NCBI GenBank assembly: GCA_003118195.1
Contig: BEXV01001035.1
Location: 171,395 to 196,490, forward strand
DNA length: 25,096 nucleotides
Origin: Hemicentrotus pulcherrimus
Lineage: Eukaryota > Echinodermata > Echinoidea > Camarodonta > Strongylocentrotidae
Direction of reading: 5' to 3'
Shown piece by piece: positions 1 through 19,700 of this stretch (position 1 is its first letter; every line of letters begins with the position of its first letter). A program made the position numbers and the translations under genes. The notes under the pieces were generated by a model that had not been told where the DNA came from, did not search any database, and saw only the letters and a list, made by a program, of their open reading frames with translations.

Positions 1-660
1 CCCCCCCCCCCCCCCCTCGGGAAACTAACCCCCTATGACAACTACCCTCTAGATGTGTGTGTGTATGGGGAGGGGGCGTGGGGAGGTCAAACATGATATC
101 TTGTCTTTTGGCAATTGTCTAAGGAGGTGATTGTCCAAGGGAGAATTATCCTGTCCTGATACAAGTTTGTGTGATTGTTTACCCAGTCAAAGTTCATGTA
201 TACAGTATCTGATGCAAAATGGTACCGGTACTTCATTCTGCTAATATCATTCCACAAAAGCTGGCGAACCCATGTTTTTGCTACTAGAATTTTTTTTTTA
301 TACAAATGAATGCAGAAAAAAAGCCTAACATTTAAGATTAAGACATAATCAGAGATATTTATATTTTCTGTTAAACTGATATCATCAAAATGGGCAGTAT
401 CAGAGTCAGATTTTAATGCAATCATCTAAATGAATGAAGATCTCTAGCAAAGGGAATCTAAAGTATTTGAGAATGTACCTACAAATTTTTGACTGTTTTG
501 GCAATCATTTTTTTAGTTGCTATAATGCATGTAGGATATCAACCAAAGCATTTATGTTCAAATCCACTTCCTTGTATTACTGAACAGGATTCTTATGTTT
601 ATTGGGACTGCAAAGAGGAAACTAACAATGAATTGTGTTTTTGTGTTTGAATCTGTACAG
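1..660 (+). other. USP22 intron sequence (left edge)
   Basis: It begins with a 16-base C run at the window edge. I find none of the upstream USP22 blocks (such as the GNTCFMN Cys box) in any frame, so this is intronic. No other gene is recognised in it. Confidence 0.7.
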
Positions 661-7842
<7,182 letters not shown>

Positions 7843-9480
7843 CACAGGATAACATACTAGCATCTAGTTAGCAAGTATTCTCCACTCCACTCATCAGGAC
7901 ATGTTCGGATGCAATCAAAAACTATTTCAATTTTATTTGTGTGTGAAACTATTAGGGCAAGAGACCACTGAAGAGACTTGAAATATGCCGAGTGGTCGAC
8001 GAGCTGTAAAAATCTTGTATTGTGGAATTCCAAGCGGGACTGAATATGTGTTTAGCGCGTCTGTCCTACCTTTCTCTATGTGCATAAGTCTGTCATCATA
8101 ATAAATGTTGTCTGCGTTGAATGGATAGCTGAGCACCAAAGCAAAGCACGATTAGTTCACCGTCTCTGTTTCATGTGCTCCAGATGATTCTCATGCTTGT
8201 GATGGAGAGAAGGCAGGAAATCATTATGAACAAAGGGAAAGAATATTTACTGTGAATTTAGGTAGACCCAAATGTTGTTGGTGCTGATTCTCCAGCATTA
8301 AGATATCTCTACATTGTCATGTTTGGAAAGGATCCTGAGGTAGAAGTCTGCATTGGGGAAAAGATGGAGGAAGGATGGGGGTTGCGTTGCATCGTTCTAT
8401 TCAATACTGAAGGCCATTACCAACGAGCCAGCAAGCAAGCTAGCCTAATGCTGCCTATTGGGAACATCCATCACCTTTTCAAGATTATCAAAGTTAGTAG
8501 TGTGGTCTGCTGAAATTTGAGCAGGGTCATCAGGTCGTGCAGTAAAGTAAGAATGGATAATATCCCCCATCCCCGAGGAAAACAATTTTAAAGATTAAAA
8601 AATAAGCCCTTCTATTTACTATTTCGTACTGCTTTTTCAAATTATTTTCCACAAAATCAGTGGAAGTTCCAATGTTTTTGGTGTCAGTTTTGGAAAGCAC
8701 TTAACTCGGTATATTGTGCGCAGTTGCATAACACGTTTGACGAGGACTAGGATATAACCCAGTTTCCGAAGTACCACCCATTATTCCACTGCTTTACAAC
8801 CAACCCTTTCACTTAAGTCAAGGTAACAGTCCAAAATTGATAGACCAAGCCTATGTAGTCTATGTATTTAATGATTCTCTTGACATTAAATGTATTTTGT
8901 ACTTATGAGCATATATATATTAGTATATACTAGGTCTTTGGTAACAAGTTACCTATTCCTACGGTTATTTATGAAAGTCATACACATAAGCTAGATTACT
9001 ACACAGACTCAATATTCTGTACTTTGAACATTATCACAGCCACATTGTTTATCCAAAGCAAACAAAAAATTGATATGAATGTTTCATTTACTGAGAAATG
9101 ATATCACCGTCAATATCATTATCAAATCTTTTATACCGCTAAATCTCCTTGCCAAATTCCTTATATTGGTGAGTTAGTATCGTTGAAGACAAAAATATTA
9201 CATACATGGTATTTTGTTAATCAGACCAATTTCTAGTTGATTCTGTTTGTTATGCTGATACAGAATGAAGTACAATCAATCAAAGAAGGACCAAGGGAGA
9301 TGGATTGGAGAATGTGAATGATGACTCTGTAAATGTTCATGTTAAGTTGTGTCACAAATTAAAGCTTTTTATAGCAATATGATTTTTTTTTTTAATTCGT
9401 TGTTACAAATTGAGGACCAAAGGAAGAGGGATAATGGCATTTTACTCGGTGCTTGTCAACAATGCTGTATACCTCATTGG
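7843..9480 (+). other. USP22 3' UTR and flank
   Basis: No further coding homology. The transcript should end here, most simply after the AATAAA at 8100. Short open frames (for example 8319-8513) match nothing I recognise and have no gene context. Confidence 0.55.
8100..8105 (+). terminator. Candidate USP22 poly(A) signal
   Basis: AATAAA lies 258 nt after the stop codon. It is the first canonical hexamer there and is followed by a GT-rich stretch (tgttgtctgcgttg). The mRNA end is not proven; later ATTAAA hexamers (for example near 8885 and 9358) would give longer 3' UTRs. Confidence 0.4.
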
Positions 9481-9596
9481 TTTTTACTCCCCCATCCCCC
9501 TCCCCCTCTCTCTTTTTTTCTCTCTCTCTCTCTCTTTGTCACTCTCTCCCTCTCCCTCATTCACTCCTTATCTGTCTGCCTGTCTCCTTCTCTGCC
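9481..9596. repeat. CT-rich microsatellite
   Basis: Long (CT)n with C and T runs on the + strand. Three overlapping open frames through it are all low-complexity Ser/Leu/Pro shadows. Confidence 0.95.
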
Positions 9597-12500
9597 ATAT
9601 GGAAATTGAATAGACCTACATCTTTTTGTATTTGATAAATTTTTCATGGAAGTGTTAACAAAAGATGGTTTATGGGCTGCCATCCCATCCCTTCAGTCGG
9701 AGGGCATTGTTATCATGCTTAGTTTGCCCATAGTACTGACAGTATATCATGGCACATGAATCATGTATGTGCATGAAGCACAATGCTACGTATAGGGTGA
9801 TGTAAGGTGGTCTGGTGGTCACCCCTCTGTCTTTGCCTAGAAACGTACTCTTGATAGACACCGGTTGCGTCTTTTTGGATGGTGACATGAAAAGGTTGAT
9901 CCTCGGACGTTAATAATCATATCTGGTTGACCCACAACATGATATAGAATCCCAATTACACATCTGCATGGACATTGTAGGATAGTCTGTATCGCTAAGC
10001 CATAACAGCATCTTGTCGACCCGACCTATGGGCATTGGAATTTGACCTTGAGAAAACACCTAGAAAGTAGCAGGGATGGGTGAACCAGAATTTAATATCA
10101 ATTAGATGATGAGGTACATTATTTCAATCATTTGAGTTTGTATCAAACTGAAAAGGGTTTATTAAATATGGATCCTAATGGAGACTTTGTGACTTCTCTC
10201 TTCTGCTGCAAGAAATGGTGAGATATTTCTGAGGTATAATTTTTCTTTCCCAATACAATGATTGTTTTCTGTTTTTTTCTTTGTATATATTTGCATGAAT
10301 TGTTTATTAATGATATTTGGTATCAAAGTCACATCCACCTTGCCTATGATTTTAGTATTTTTAAAATCCTTTTTTATAATATGATTTTTACATCCTTGTA
10401 GAATCAGAAATTCAGTGTGAAATAAGTGATGGATTGGTATAAATGAGATCATCAGTCGAACTGGCCATTATATGTAATTCTACTGAATTACCTTGCGAGG
10501 AAAGGGAGATTATGTCATCTTAATATAACTACAATGATGTAAGGTTCTTCAGAAAGGCTTTACTTTATAGACTAGTTGAAGGTACTATGTCCCATTTGCA
10601 GGCCAATAAAAAAAATGATTAAATTCCACCTGCATTTGAAAGATAATACAGCGTACTAATTTAGAACTTCCCTTTCACAAAATGTCCTTTTGTGGGAAAA
10701 CAATGACTGTCAGTTGTCGAAATGACTTTAGGGATTGCAATCCTTTTAGTAAACAGTCTGATTTTCAAACCCTTTTGTTTTGAGGGAAGTTATAAAATAG
10801 AGCTAAGATGCAATCACTTTAATTTTGGCCATTATGAGTAAGTTATTGATGTAAACAAATGGTCATGTACCCTTTACAGCTCATTTTATGTATGTTATTA
10901 ACAACAACAAAAATGAAGTTAGTCAGTCACTCAATAGTGTCTGACAGTAAAGTCTAGCAATTTAACGGGTTTCCTTGCATAATTTGAACACTAGGACACT
11001 GCTTACGTTTAAATTTCACAGATAGGACATTCGTGACATATTCATAATTCCTGCGAAGTTCTACAGAATTTGATGTTAGCTGCAAATGGGACATGGTACC
11101 TTTAACACAATACAGTATGTATCAACAGTCAGTGAGTAGTTAATTACCCAAGGCTTTATAAAATCCATCGTAACTTGGTCTGCAAATATTTTCAAAAGTA
11201 GGTTGGTTATACCCTATGTAGAATGTTTCTGCTCAAAATATGCTGGAAAATAAACTTCTGGAAACTGGTTGTACCAGAATATGTGAGTTCCTAAAACCCT
11301 TCCATGGTTCTTCAATACATCCTCAGAAAGATGAAGGTGTCAGAAACAATTAAGATATTATCTTTTTTAATTGTTTATTCCTGATTTTGAATTTCTGTAC
11401 TATTTTTGTTTTCTATTTGTTTTGTATCTCAGGTGCTGTAAGCATGTACTGAATATATTGTTCTAGGTATTCGTAATGGTTTTTATAAGAGTACCAAGTA
11501 TCTCAATACAAATGACTGATGGCAATGGCAACTTTTATCTCTTTACTGATTTTTATTTCTCATTTATTTTCTTCTAAATTTTGTTTCTTTTCATGGGCAT
11601 CGATGAGGATTGTTTTTTAATCCCCCTTTTCAGGCATGGTGATATCACATACCCCCTAGATATCTGTTATTTTGTTGAACCATTGTTGATGGAGTCTCGT
11701 CAATGCATGATCAAACCATTATTTCAATGCATATGCTAAAACCAAGTCTTACCTGATGTGAAAGGTACCTGGCATTTTTATCTGAGTTTTATTTTTGAAA
11801 ATAGGATAATCCTTGGATTTTTCTATAATTGACTTCAAATTTCGAAAATATCAATTATTTTTGTTTTTACTTGTGTTATTTCATTTATTTATTTCATCCA
11901 CTGCAGAATCAGAGTGGGATAGATCTTTGTCACAATAATGCTACTGAATTTCCATCATATGCAAAAAAATTGAAGCCACAATTATATAGATGATTGGGAA
12001 TTTATTCTGAATGGTTGAAATGGAAGGGGAAATTATCAGTGAAATTATTTTTGCTTGACATGCTCATTCAAAACTTAAAACACCTTTGTTATTTTGATCT
12101 GGTAATCATGCTTATATCATGACAAGTAACATTTTCCAAAGCATTAGTGAATGTTGAGCAAATAGATGTACGTACACAGGTATGTATCTTTTACCACACA
12201 AGTGTATTGGAAAAAACAATATAACGGTAAACAACTTTTGAAAGGATATCAGTCATTTATGCCATTTGTATGCACTTTGGGTGTCCTTTGTTTTACTATT
12301 ATGCCCTCTAACAAGGCATTTTATCTCCACTTCTCTCTCTCAACCCAGGTTTATCAAGTGACCAATTAACTGAGTACATGGTAGGAAGAAATCTCCTTTA
12401 ATATAGTGAGCAAGGTCTATAATGGCTGATTTTCACTTTGTTCCATTTAGCAAAAGGCACAGTTGCAGATTCAACAAACATGGTTATGAATAATAAATGT

Positions 12501-13385
12501 CATGAATTGTTCTGTATGTGTGTAATACATGTATTCCATTTACACAAGTAGACTATAAAGGATCATGAGGATAATGATAGGACTATAGAGAAAGAGTAAA
12601 GATTAATTGTAATTCAAGTCGAAACTGGAATTCCTAGCCATCCTTCTTTACATAGAGCATTGCTGATGGAGAAAAAAATTTGTTTGTTATATTGCTTTTG
12701 TATTCTTCAATGGCTGAGACTTAGTCAATCAATTTGCATAGAGCATATAAAAGCTCTCTTTAATTGATTCCTTCATGACACAATGCTTGATGCCATGCTA
12801 GGATTATTGAAATATTGATTTCCATTTTCTTTTGGTAAGAAAAAGATAGGAAAATAATATTTTTTGCATGATATATATTGATTGTTATGTTATTTTTTTG
12901 TTTGTTACCTGTCTTGTTTTTGCTCTCTAATAATTGAGAAGGTATCCAAATGCATTCAGTTAAGGTAATATCCATTTAAGAAATGGTCAATACTTATTTT
13001 GAAATATGACATTAAATTGAATATGTATATGTCAACTGATTAATGGGCGTTGTTGTTGTTGTTATTATTGTGATGATAATAATGAAGTATTTGGTGTCAC
13101 CAGTGCCTTGGAAGGGAGAAGCAAACTGGATGACCGCAACCTTTGAGTGTCTCCTCCCGGTATAACTGATTGGAGGTGTACAAGTGAACCACTACACTAG
13201 GGGTTTCCCCCTACTCAGATCAATGTAAACAATAACATTTCTGAGAGGCAGAACTTGTACAAAACCAATCATATCCCTAAAACCCCTCTGAAGAGTTGAG
13301 AGCCCTAAATTTGCTCTAAAATATTTGATGGCCAAAATTTTACTTAAATTGTTCAATGATGACATTTAGAGATGAAGTTGAGTAG
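9597..13385. other. Convergent intergenic sequence
   Basis: No homology-bearing open frame on either strand. One inverted-repeat element (10575-11106) is annotated separately. The remainder is AT-rich with no structure I can name. Confidence 0.55.
10575..11106. mobile_element. 530-bp element with 27-bp inverted ends
   Basis: The left end GTTGAAGGTACTATGTCCCA continues into TTTGCAG. The right end is its inverted counterpart, GCTGCAAATGGGACATGGTA followed by CCTTTAAC, with about three mismatches. There is no open frame for a transposase, so it would be non-autonomous. Family not recognised. Confidence 0.6.
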
Positions 13386-13672
13386 TGGTCATGCGATTGC
13401 ATTGTGAAAGAAACGGTGTGGAATCAACCAGAAAAGGTTGATCACCTAGCATGTAAGAATATGTGTGTATTGCAAGGTTCTGGAATCATCAAAATGATAA
13501 GAAATTTGGTAAAGTTACAAACACTGTACACAGAAAGATGTATATGGGACTACACGAACACGTGGCGAAAAAAACCTCCCCCCCGAGTTTTACGATAAAC
13601 ATGACATATTTAGAATATGAAGGCATTTGAAGAGCCATGCTTTTCATTGAACATGTCTTATCTGATGTTCTT
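13386..13672 (+). repeat. Dispersed family X, copy 1
   Basis: Shares GATTGCATTGTGAAAG, AGAAAAGGTTGATCACCTAG, GGTTCTGGAATCATCAAAAT and ACACAGAAAGATGTATATGG with 20896-21077. It shares the downstream part (AAGGCATTTGAAGAGCCATG) with the - strand copy at 17230-17495. No inverted ends seen. Not recognised as a named element. Confidence 0.75.
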
Positions 13673-13915
13673 CCACACCTGCATTATAACAAATGATAAA
13701 GTTCACAAATTATTTTTCACCTCTTCCCAGAACTGAACCTTCTCTTTAACACTCTAAACTGCAAGAATTCTCGAAACATATGCGTTTGAAGACGAATATT
13801 GATGCTTGAAAGAATACAAACCTGAGTTTTGTGTTGTATGCAGAAAAAACAAATTTTGTATTTCTTTTGGGCTCACAGAGGCTTTAAGATTTGGACACGA
13901 CATGAAAAATGTGAG

Positions 13916-14010
13916 ATGGGAATAGAGAGAGGAAGAGGAGAGAGAGAGAAAGAAGGAGGGGGAGAGAGAAAGAAGGAAGGGAAGAGAGAGGGAAGGAGGA
14001 GGAGAGAGAG
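13916..14010. repeat. GA-rich microsatellite
   Basis: Purine-rich on the + strand, so pyrimidine-rich on the GET4 sense strand. It lies about 2.6 kb past the GET4 stop. Open frames on both strands here are low-complexity. Confidence 0.95.
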
Positions 14011-15059
14011 TGCACTTCATAAGGCTCACATTTAAAATCAATCTATAGAACAAGCCAATGGAATTGTTGATAGATAATATTTATTTTTGTAAATGATAAA
14101 GAAAACGTGTTGATGGTAAAGAATTTTACATAGATCAAAGTATTCAAAAATATGATCAGTGACTGATCGCATTAAACATTGGCAAGGTAACAAAACTATA
14201 TTACCCATTACCCCACTAAATCTTGATATTCATTGCCTACAGGTGTATCAATAAAACATGTAAGAACAAAATGTGTACTTGCCAAATTGTTCAAACAAAA
14301 CTGACATACAATTTTGATATGTGCGTTGTGCTCCCATTGGAAAGGTATGTGTAAATTTGAGGGAAGTGCATGTATAATGAAAATTACATAAACACCAAAG
14401 GATTATGGTGAGAAATATTGGGCCACAATCATAATTACAATAATTATATCCAGTGGTAGAAGCTAAAGTATGGTTAAATTATTGCCTGAAATTACTATGT
14501 TGAACAGGTAGGAGCAACTTAATGGGGCATACTGCATTAGGCCTGAATTTTCACATAGTGAATAAATAATGCACATACAAATACTAATCCCTGAAGTGCT
14601 TAGAATGTATGTGTTTAACAATAATGAGCAAACATGTATGTAAAAGAAGATAAATTGTTCTTGTTTCCATAGTTTCTGAGATCCATTCTGGAAGTGCACA
14701 ATTGAAACGACTGAAACTTTCCACAAAGTCAATTTCTTAACAAAATACTTAATTAGGTGCCTTTCATTCTCACAATATAGTCACATTTCTAAGTAAATTC
14801 TACCCCAAGCCCCATCCCCCTTCACATTAAACAGTGTGTTAAAAGGTTATTCATAGGCAACTTGCATCAGCAGTTGTGATCAAACTCTACTAAACAAAAT
14901 ATATATATAATTTCTTACTATGAGATGGTAATTGACTGAAGACTGAAGACCAAAGGATGAAGTGTGGAGTTTTTATGTAATCACAACAATATCATACAAG
15001 AGGCAACAGTATTAGCTATTATTATCTATATAAGGCTTATAAGTGGTACCCGGATGACT
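14011..15059. other. Intergenic, nothing recognised
   Basis: AT-rich, short open frames only, none with homology that I can see. It lies downstream of GET4 and may include its 3' flank. Confidence 0.5.
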
Positions 15060-15219
15060 GGGCCCCGTCTTAAAAAGAGTTGATATCAATCGTAACTTAT
15101 TTGTGATTGAAATCAATCGTAACTATGTACATAAGAGATGGGAGACTGCAAACTAGCGATTGATTGGAGGACTTACGATTGATTTGGATCGATTGTAACT
15201 CTTTGTAAGACGAGGCCCT
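15060..15219. mobile_element. GGGCCCCGTCTTA inverted-repeat element, full copy
   Basis: Starts GGGCCCCGTCTTAAAAAGAG and ends CTTTGTAAGACGAGGCCCT. It is also rich in short inverted AATCGTAACT and AGTTACGATT-type motifs. The interior GAGACTGCAAACTAGCGA is shared with the copies at 839-932 and 19719-19876. Confidence 0.8.
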
Positions 15220-16372
15220 GATCAATATTGTTTTTGTATTACTCAGTCATCCGAGAACTTCAACTATTGATATCGATATATTGGCAATATCACACAAAAA
15301 TAAAGCCATATTTACCGGGGTAAGTCAAATTTTGTTATTTTTGCTAGACAGCCTCATAAAGATAATGATAATAATATTGTATGGCTTTGTTTACAAGAGA
15401 TACAGGAATATAATGCTCTCTCCATATCATAGCTAGAGGAATATATTCTTGTATCACACTCAAAACCATCTAATATTTTATAAATATGCCATTATTAACC
15501 TCCACCTTGTGTCTTTTCCAGCCACTATATGATGTAAGAATATGTGCAGTATATTTCACTTCTCACTTCAAATATCAATAAATCTGGAATTACACCCTGT
15601 AATCATGTACATTGTATTTTCTTTTTTTTCCACAGGTTCCATACGGATTTCTATTCAACAAAATGAATATAGTAATGTAAAAACTTACATTTTGTGTTGA
15701 CAAATTATTTTTAGCATAAAGCATGTTACATGAGCATCGGGAAGATGTTTATTGATGCATTGTTTAGAATTGAGTCACTGCTCAGCTCTACAGCTGCCAA
15801 ATACATTAATAAACCATACACAAACATGTAAAACTTCCAATTAAATCAATCTGAATTACTCAAACCAGCAAAAAAACAAAGCAATGCAGGCTCTCTCAAA
15901 AGAACGTACAAAAAAAGAACATCTTTACAAAGAGATTTCTTTAAATGCCACTAAAAATGCTTCAAACCAATCAACATTAGGCATAAGCATATTGAAAATG
16001 GAATTATACATGTAATTGTCAGCATTAAATAGGATGCCTTATTATGTCTGATGCAGAAACATTGCTAGAAGTTTGAGTTCAGTGACCGATAACCAAGGTC
16101 AAATTGCTGGAATTATTGTCTCTATTATGATTGCATTTTCTGGTGTTAATGTCCAGTGACTAAATCAACAACTCCTCAGTACGCACCAAACGTAACATTA
16201 CATACACGATGTTGGGTTATTTGTGTACTCTTTAGAATAGTGAATCAATGCACAAAAAACATGTAACATACACAAAGGTGCGCAATATTGAATGGAAGTC
16301 CAAGAATCAATGATAATTGAAAAAGAAAATGCAATATCATATACCGTAATCATTTTTACACACTTCAATATT
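15220..16372 (-). other. Probable GET4 3' UTR or flank
   Basis: No coding signal on either strand. It is placed between the GET4 stop and the next repeats, with one canonical poly(A) hexamer at 15748-15753 on the - strand. Confidence 0.4.
15748..15753 (-). terminator. Possible GET4 poly(A) signal
   Basis: TTTATT on the + strand reads AATAAA on the - strand, about 890 nt past the GET4 stop. It is the nearest canonical hexamer I found. The 3' UTR would then include the CU-rich tract at 16373-16551. An unnoticed variant hexamer closer to the stop is possible. Confidence 0.22.
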
Positions 16373-16551
16373 AGAAAGAGAGAGAGAGAGAGAAAAAGAG
16401 AAAAAAAAAGAAAAAAAAAAAAGAAAAAGAGAAAAAAAAAAAGAGAGAGAGAAAAAGAGAGAGAGAAAAAAAAAAAAAGAGAGAGGAAGAGTGGGAGAAA
16501 GAAAAAGAGGATAAAGAGAGAGGGAAAGAAGGAGAAATGGAGAGGTAAAAG
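16373..16551. repeat. GA/A-rich tract in probable GET4 3' UTR
   Basis: Nearly pure purine on the + strand. It begins 91 nt past the GET4 stop in the direction of transcription, so the transcript would carry a CU/U tract of about 180 nt. Poly-Lys/Arg and poly-Phe/Ser open frames here are artefacts. Confidence 0.92.
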
Positions 16552-16641
16552 AACATCAAATTCAAAGTAATAAAAGAAGAAAAAAAGAATATAACTCTCT
16601 TATTATTATATTCTTGTATTCGTTTACTAATAAACCTAATT

Positions 16642-16748
16642 TTAATCCAAGTCCTCGACCATGAAGGCTGGTGGAGACGAAGCTAGACCCTCATCATCAT
16701 CGTCATCATCATTGCCTTCGCCACCAAACAGATTTGAAATGAGGTTAC
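16642..16748 (-). CDS. GET4: GET4 exon 8 with stop
   Basis: Acceptor tatgcag. It encodes [11 protein letters not shown], a GAT/GAC repeat giving six Asp, and the tail [12 protein letters not shown], then TAA. The N-terminal part matches the GLLGNLL motif of the family; the tail is divergent but acidic as in human. Confidence 0.93.
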
Positions 16749-19700
16749 CTGCATACATGGAAACAAAGACGTATTCTTGTATTTAATGTTTCCTATTAAA
16801 ATATGTCTACTATCAAGACTTTCAAGGATATGTATAAGCTTACACAGATACAGTCAAACCTGTGTATAGCGACACAAAAAGCATACACAAAAAGTGGTCT
16901 TTGTAGACAGGTTCCTTTAGTACATGTTTCAATGAGAAACCATTCTCAAGGGAAACATAAAATGTGTTCTTTGTAGACAAGGGGTCTTTTTATACAGGTT
17001 GTCACTAAATCAGGTTTGACTGTATAGATTTATGCAGCACTGAGAACCATCCATGATTATTAAAATAAGGAAATGATTTGTTTCACCACAAAGTTAGAGC
17101 AGGATGTATCTATAGCAGCTATTTGAGTACATCTGATTGTGGGTTGGTTTTAGACCATCCTGATGCACTAATAAAACGGAGAGTGTCTAAGCAGACGAAG
17201 ATGGCGTTATCAACATAGGCGTACGCCCAGCCTTAGCAGTTTTTTCGCCAGGTGTCCAAATTCAAAGATTGCATCATCTTCTGGTAGTGGGTAAGTAGGA
17301 GAGATCGCAATGTTCTCTGAAAAGCATGGCTCTTCAAATGCCTTAATATTCTAAATATGGCATGTAACATCATAAAAATCAGGACAGATTTTTTTTGCCC
17401 CATGTTCGTGTAGTCCCATATACATCTTTCTGTGTACATTGCTTGTAACTATACCAAGACTAGGCCAAATTTCTTATCAATTTGATGATTCCATGCGTTG
17501 GTGGAGATTGTTAAAATTAATGGTGGACTACTGACCTATAAAACCTTGTCTACCAGTAGGCATTGGAGGAGGTAATCCAAAGAAGACCTGGCCTATCTTA
17601 TCAAGGTACGCTGCATACGTTGGATCCCGCTGCAGAGACGGCTGGTACTTCTCACAAAGCACAGTGAAGGCAGTTAACTTCTGACTGCAGAGACAAGGAG
17701 AGAGGGGATGAGAGGGAAGGAGAGAGGGAGGAGAGGGAAGGAGAGAGAGACAGGGAATGAGGATGGGAGAGAGGGAAGGAGAGAGAGAGAAAGAGAGAGA
17801 GAGAAATAGAGAAAGAAAGAGAAAGTTGTTCCAGTAAGTGCCAAATTATCACAACAAGGCCCTGTATACCATGTCACAAAATACCCCTTAGGCAGATGAT
17901 AATTAGTCTACCAGTCTGCTCTCTATTACTGCTCATACAATGACCCAGGGTTCAATCCTGCTTTAGAGCTTTTACAAAGTTCATAAGTTCTTTTTAGTTT
18001 CCACAACAATAAAAGTACAAAAATGTAAAACTAAATAAAAAGCCTATGAGGCACACAACAGTGACAAATTAAATTACAATCAAAATACAAATAAAGAGTT
18101 GACAGACAAATAATAATGACAATTTAAGATATGGAAACGAATTGAAAAGAAAACAAATATTTGTGATAATGTCAAAGGTAGGTCCCAAAATGAAAAATAT
18201 TCATATACGACTGGTAAATGTCTGTAAAAACCCAATTACACACAAATATGCCTATTACACCTTTACAAATTTTCAAGAATTTACAATTATCAAAAACATA
18301 TTTTCATTTGTTGAATTTCCATTTCAATTCAATGTTTCATTGTTAGATTGAGAAGAATCTAGGAATTCCTGGTCCAAACATATGATACAATGTTGAAATC
18401 CATGCCCAGGATTTGTCATTCAGTTACTCCATCTGACTTACGTTTTGATTGCCAAGAGTAAAAGCCACATGAAGTTAAGGAGAGGTAAAATAAAGGGAGG
18501 TCCGCCCTTAATTGCAGGATGATTCTCAGTGTAGACTTGTAATGTGAGTGATGCTGTCGTCTTATTCCTTAGGCACAAGTATCTACAGATATGAGAAGGC
18601 AGGACATGGTGACATGATAAATACAATATTAATTATTTTAGCAATCAATAGCATAGCAATCAATTATGTCAGTTCATGCTTTACAGCTGTATTATTACCC
18701 TGGTAATTGGAATACACCTTACCCACAAAAAAAAACACAACCATACAATTATTAAATATTTATATATTTATTTATTTATTTATTATTATAATTATTTTTT
18801 TTTTTTTGGGGGGGGCGTACTTTTTCCATAAAAAATATATCTTGCTCATGTGAACATTTCAATGATGGACAATTTTTTTTTTACTTTACGTACAGTAGAC
18901 AAATGTGCATCAACAATACCGGTAATATGAGTGCTTTTATAGTGCATACAACTGCTGTACACAGCATTTCTATGCGCTTAGTAAAAAGATATAAAACAAA
19001 AGATGATTCCAATACCAATTCCATCAAATAATTCCTCTGAACTTACTGAAGTACTGCTTGAGCTACAAACATATCGGCCTCACTTCCATATCCTTTACTG
19101 AGCTGATATTCCACAAGCATTAAGGCACAACCCTTGCCATCCGTAGATCGCAAGAAGTGATAACGAGCTTCATAATAGTTCTTCTCTGAAAAGATACAGT
19201 GAAGAAATGAAAGATTATCATATTACACATACATATACTCTATAAATAGTCTACTGTGAGCTAGAGGGGTGATCTCTATTTTGGTTAGTATTTAGTTGTG
19301 TTTACACCTATACAGTGATGTCTTATAATGCCATGAATATGTATATTCATTGATTAGAACAGAATCTAAAAAAAGCAATAAACTGACTTTGTGTTTCATG
19401 CTATCACAGGTTCATCTTTACAGTGAAATAAGAATCAAGAAACACAGGGAAATCACCTCACTTAAAAGCCTCATTTGTAAATGTTGAAATATCACAATTC
19501 TCCCTATTTAACTAAATTATCCAATGTACTAGATTAAAGAAGTGAAATAAAATCTTGCATATCCTAAGTCATTTGAGAATTTGGATGATTAAGGTGATTT
19601 TTTTTAAATGGCAAATTGATAACAGTGTCTGTTTTAAAGCAAGAAAATGTTTGCATATTGCAACCATTCATTGATGTGATTTGATTATTCAAAGGCATCA

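Noticed and set aside
87..425. 112-codon open frame on the - strand
   Set aside because: It is antisense within the USP22 intron, has no recognisable domain, and its composition is like the AT-rich background.
8319..8513. 64-codon frame after USP22
   Set aside because: Probably 3' UTR or flank; short, with no recognisable domain or splice context.
9349..9635. Three overlapping Ser/Leu-rich frames
   Set aside because: Artefacts of the CT microsatellite, open in all three + frames.
13085..13215. Possible third tRNA-derived SINE on the - strand
   Set aside because: A box A-like TAGTGTAGTGGTTCA is present, but the box B (GGTTGCGGTCATCC) is poor and the body shared by the other two SINEs is absent.
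16292..16570. Lys/Arg-rich protein from the GA tract
   Set aside because: Translation of a purine microsatellite; every frame is low-complexity and the opposite strand is equally open.
7843..16641. A third gene, CRISPR array or integrated virus between the two genes
   Set aside because: No long frame, no reverse transcriptase, integrase or capsid motif, and no regularly spaced repeats were seen; only short dispersed elements and microsatellites.
17233..17439. 68-codon frame sharing CIWDYTN with a frame at 13404-13598
   Set aside because: The shared peptide comes from the same dispersed repeat on opposite strands; there is no wider coding similarity, and the surrounding frames diverge by indels.
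17905..17960. Possible tRNA (box B-like GGTTCAATCC)
   Set aside because: No box A at the right distance and no acceptor or anticodon stem. At most a SINE relic.
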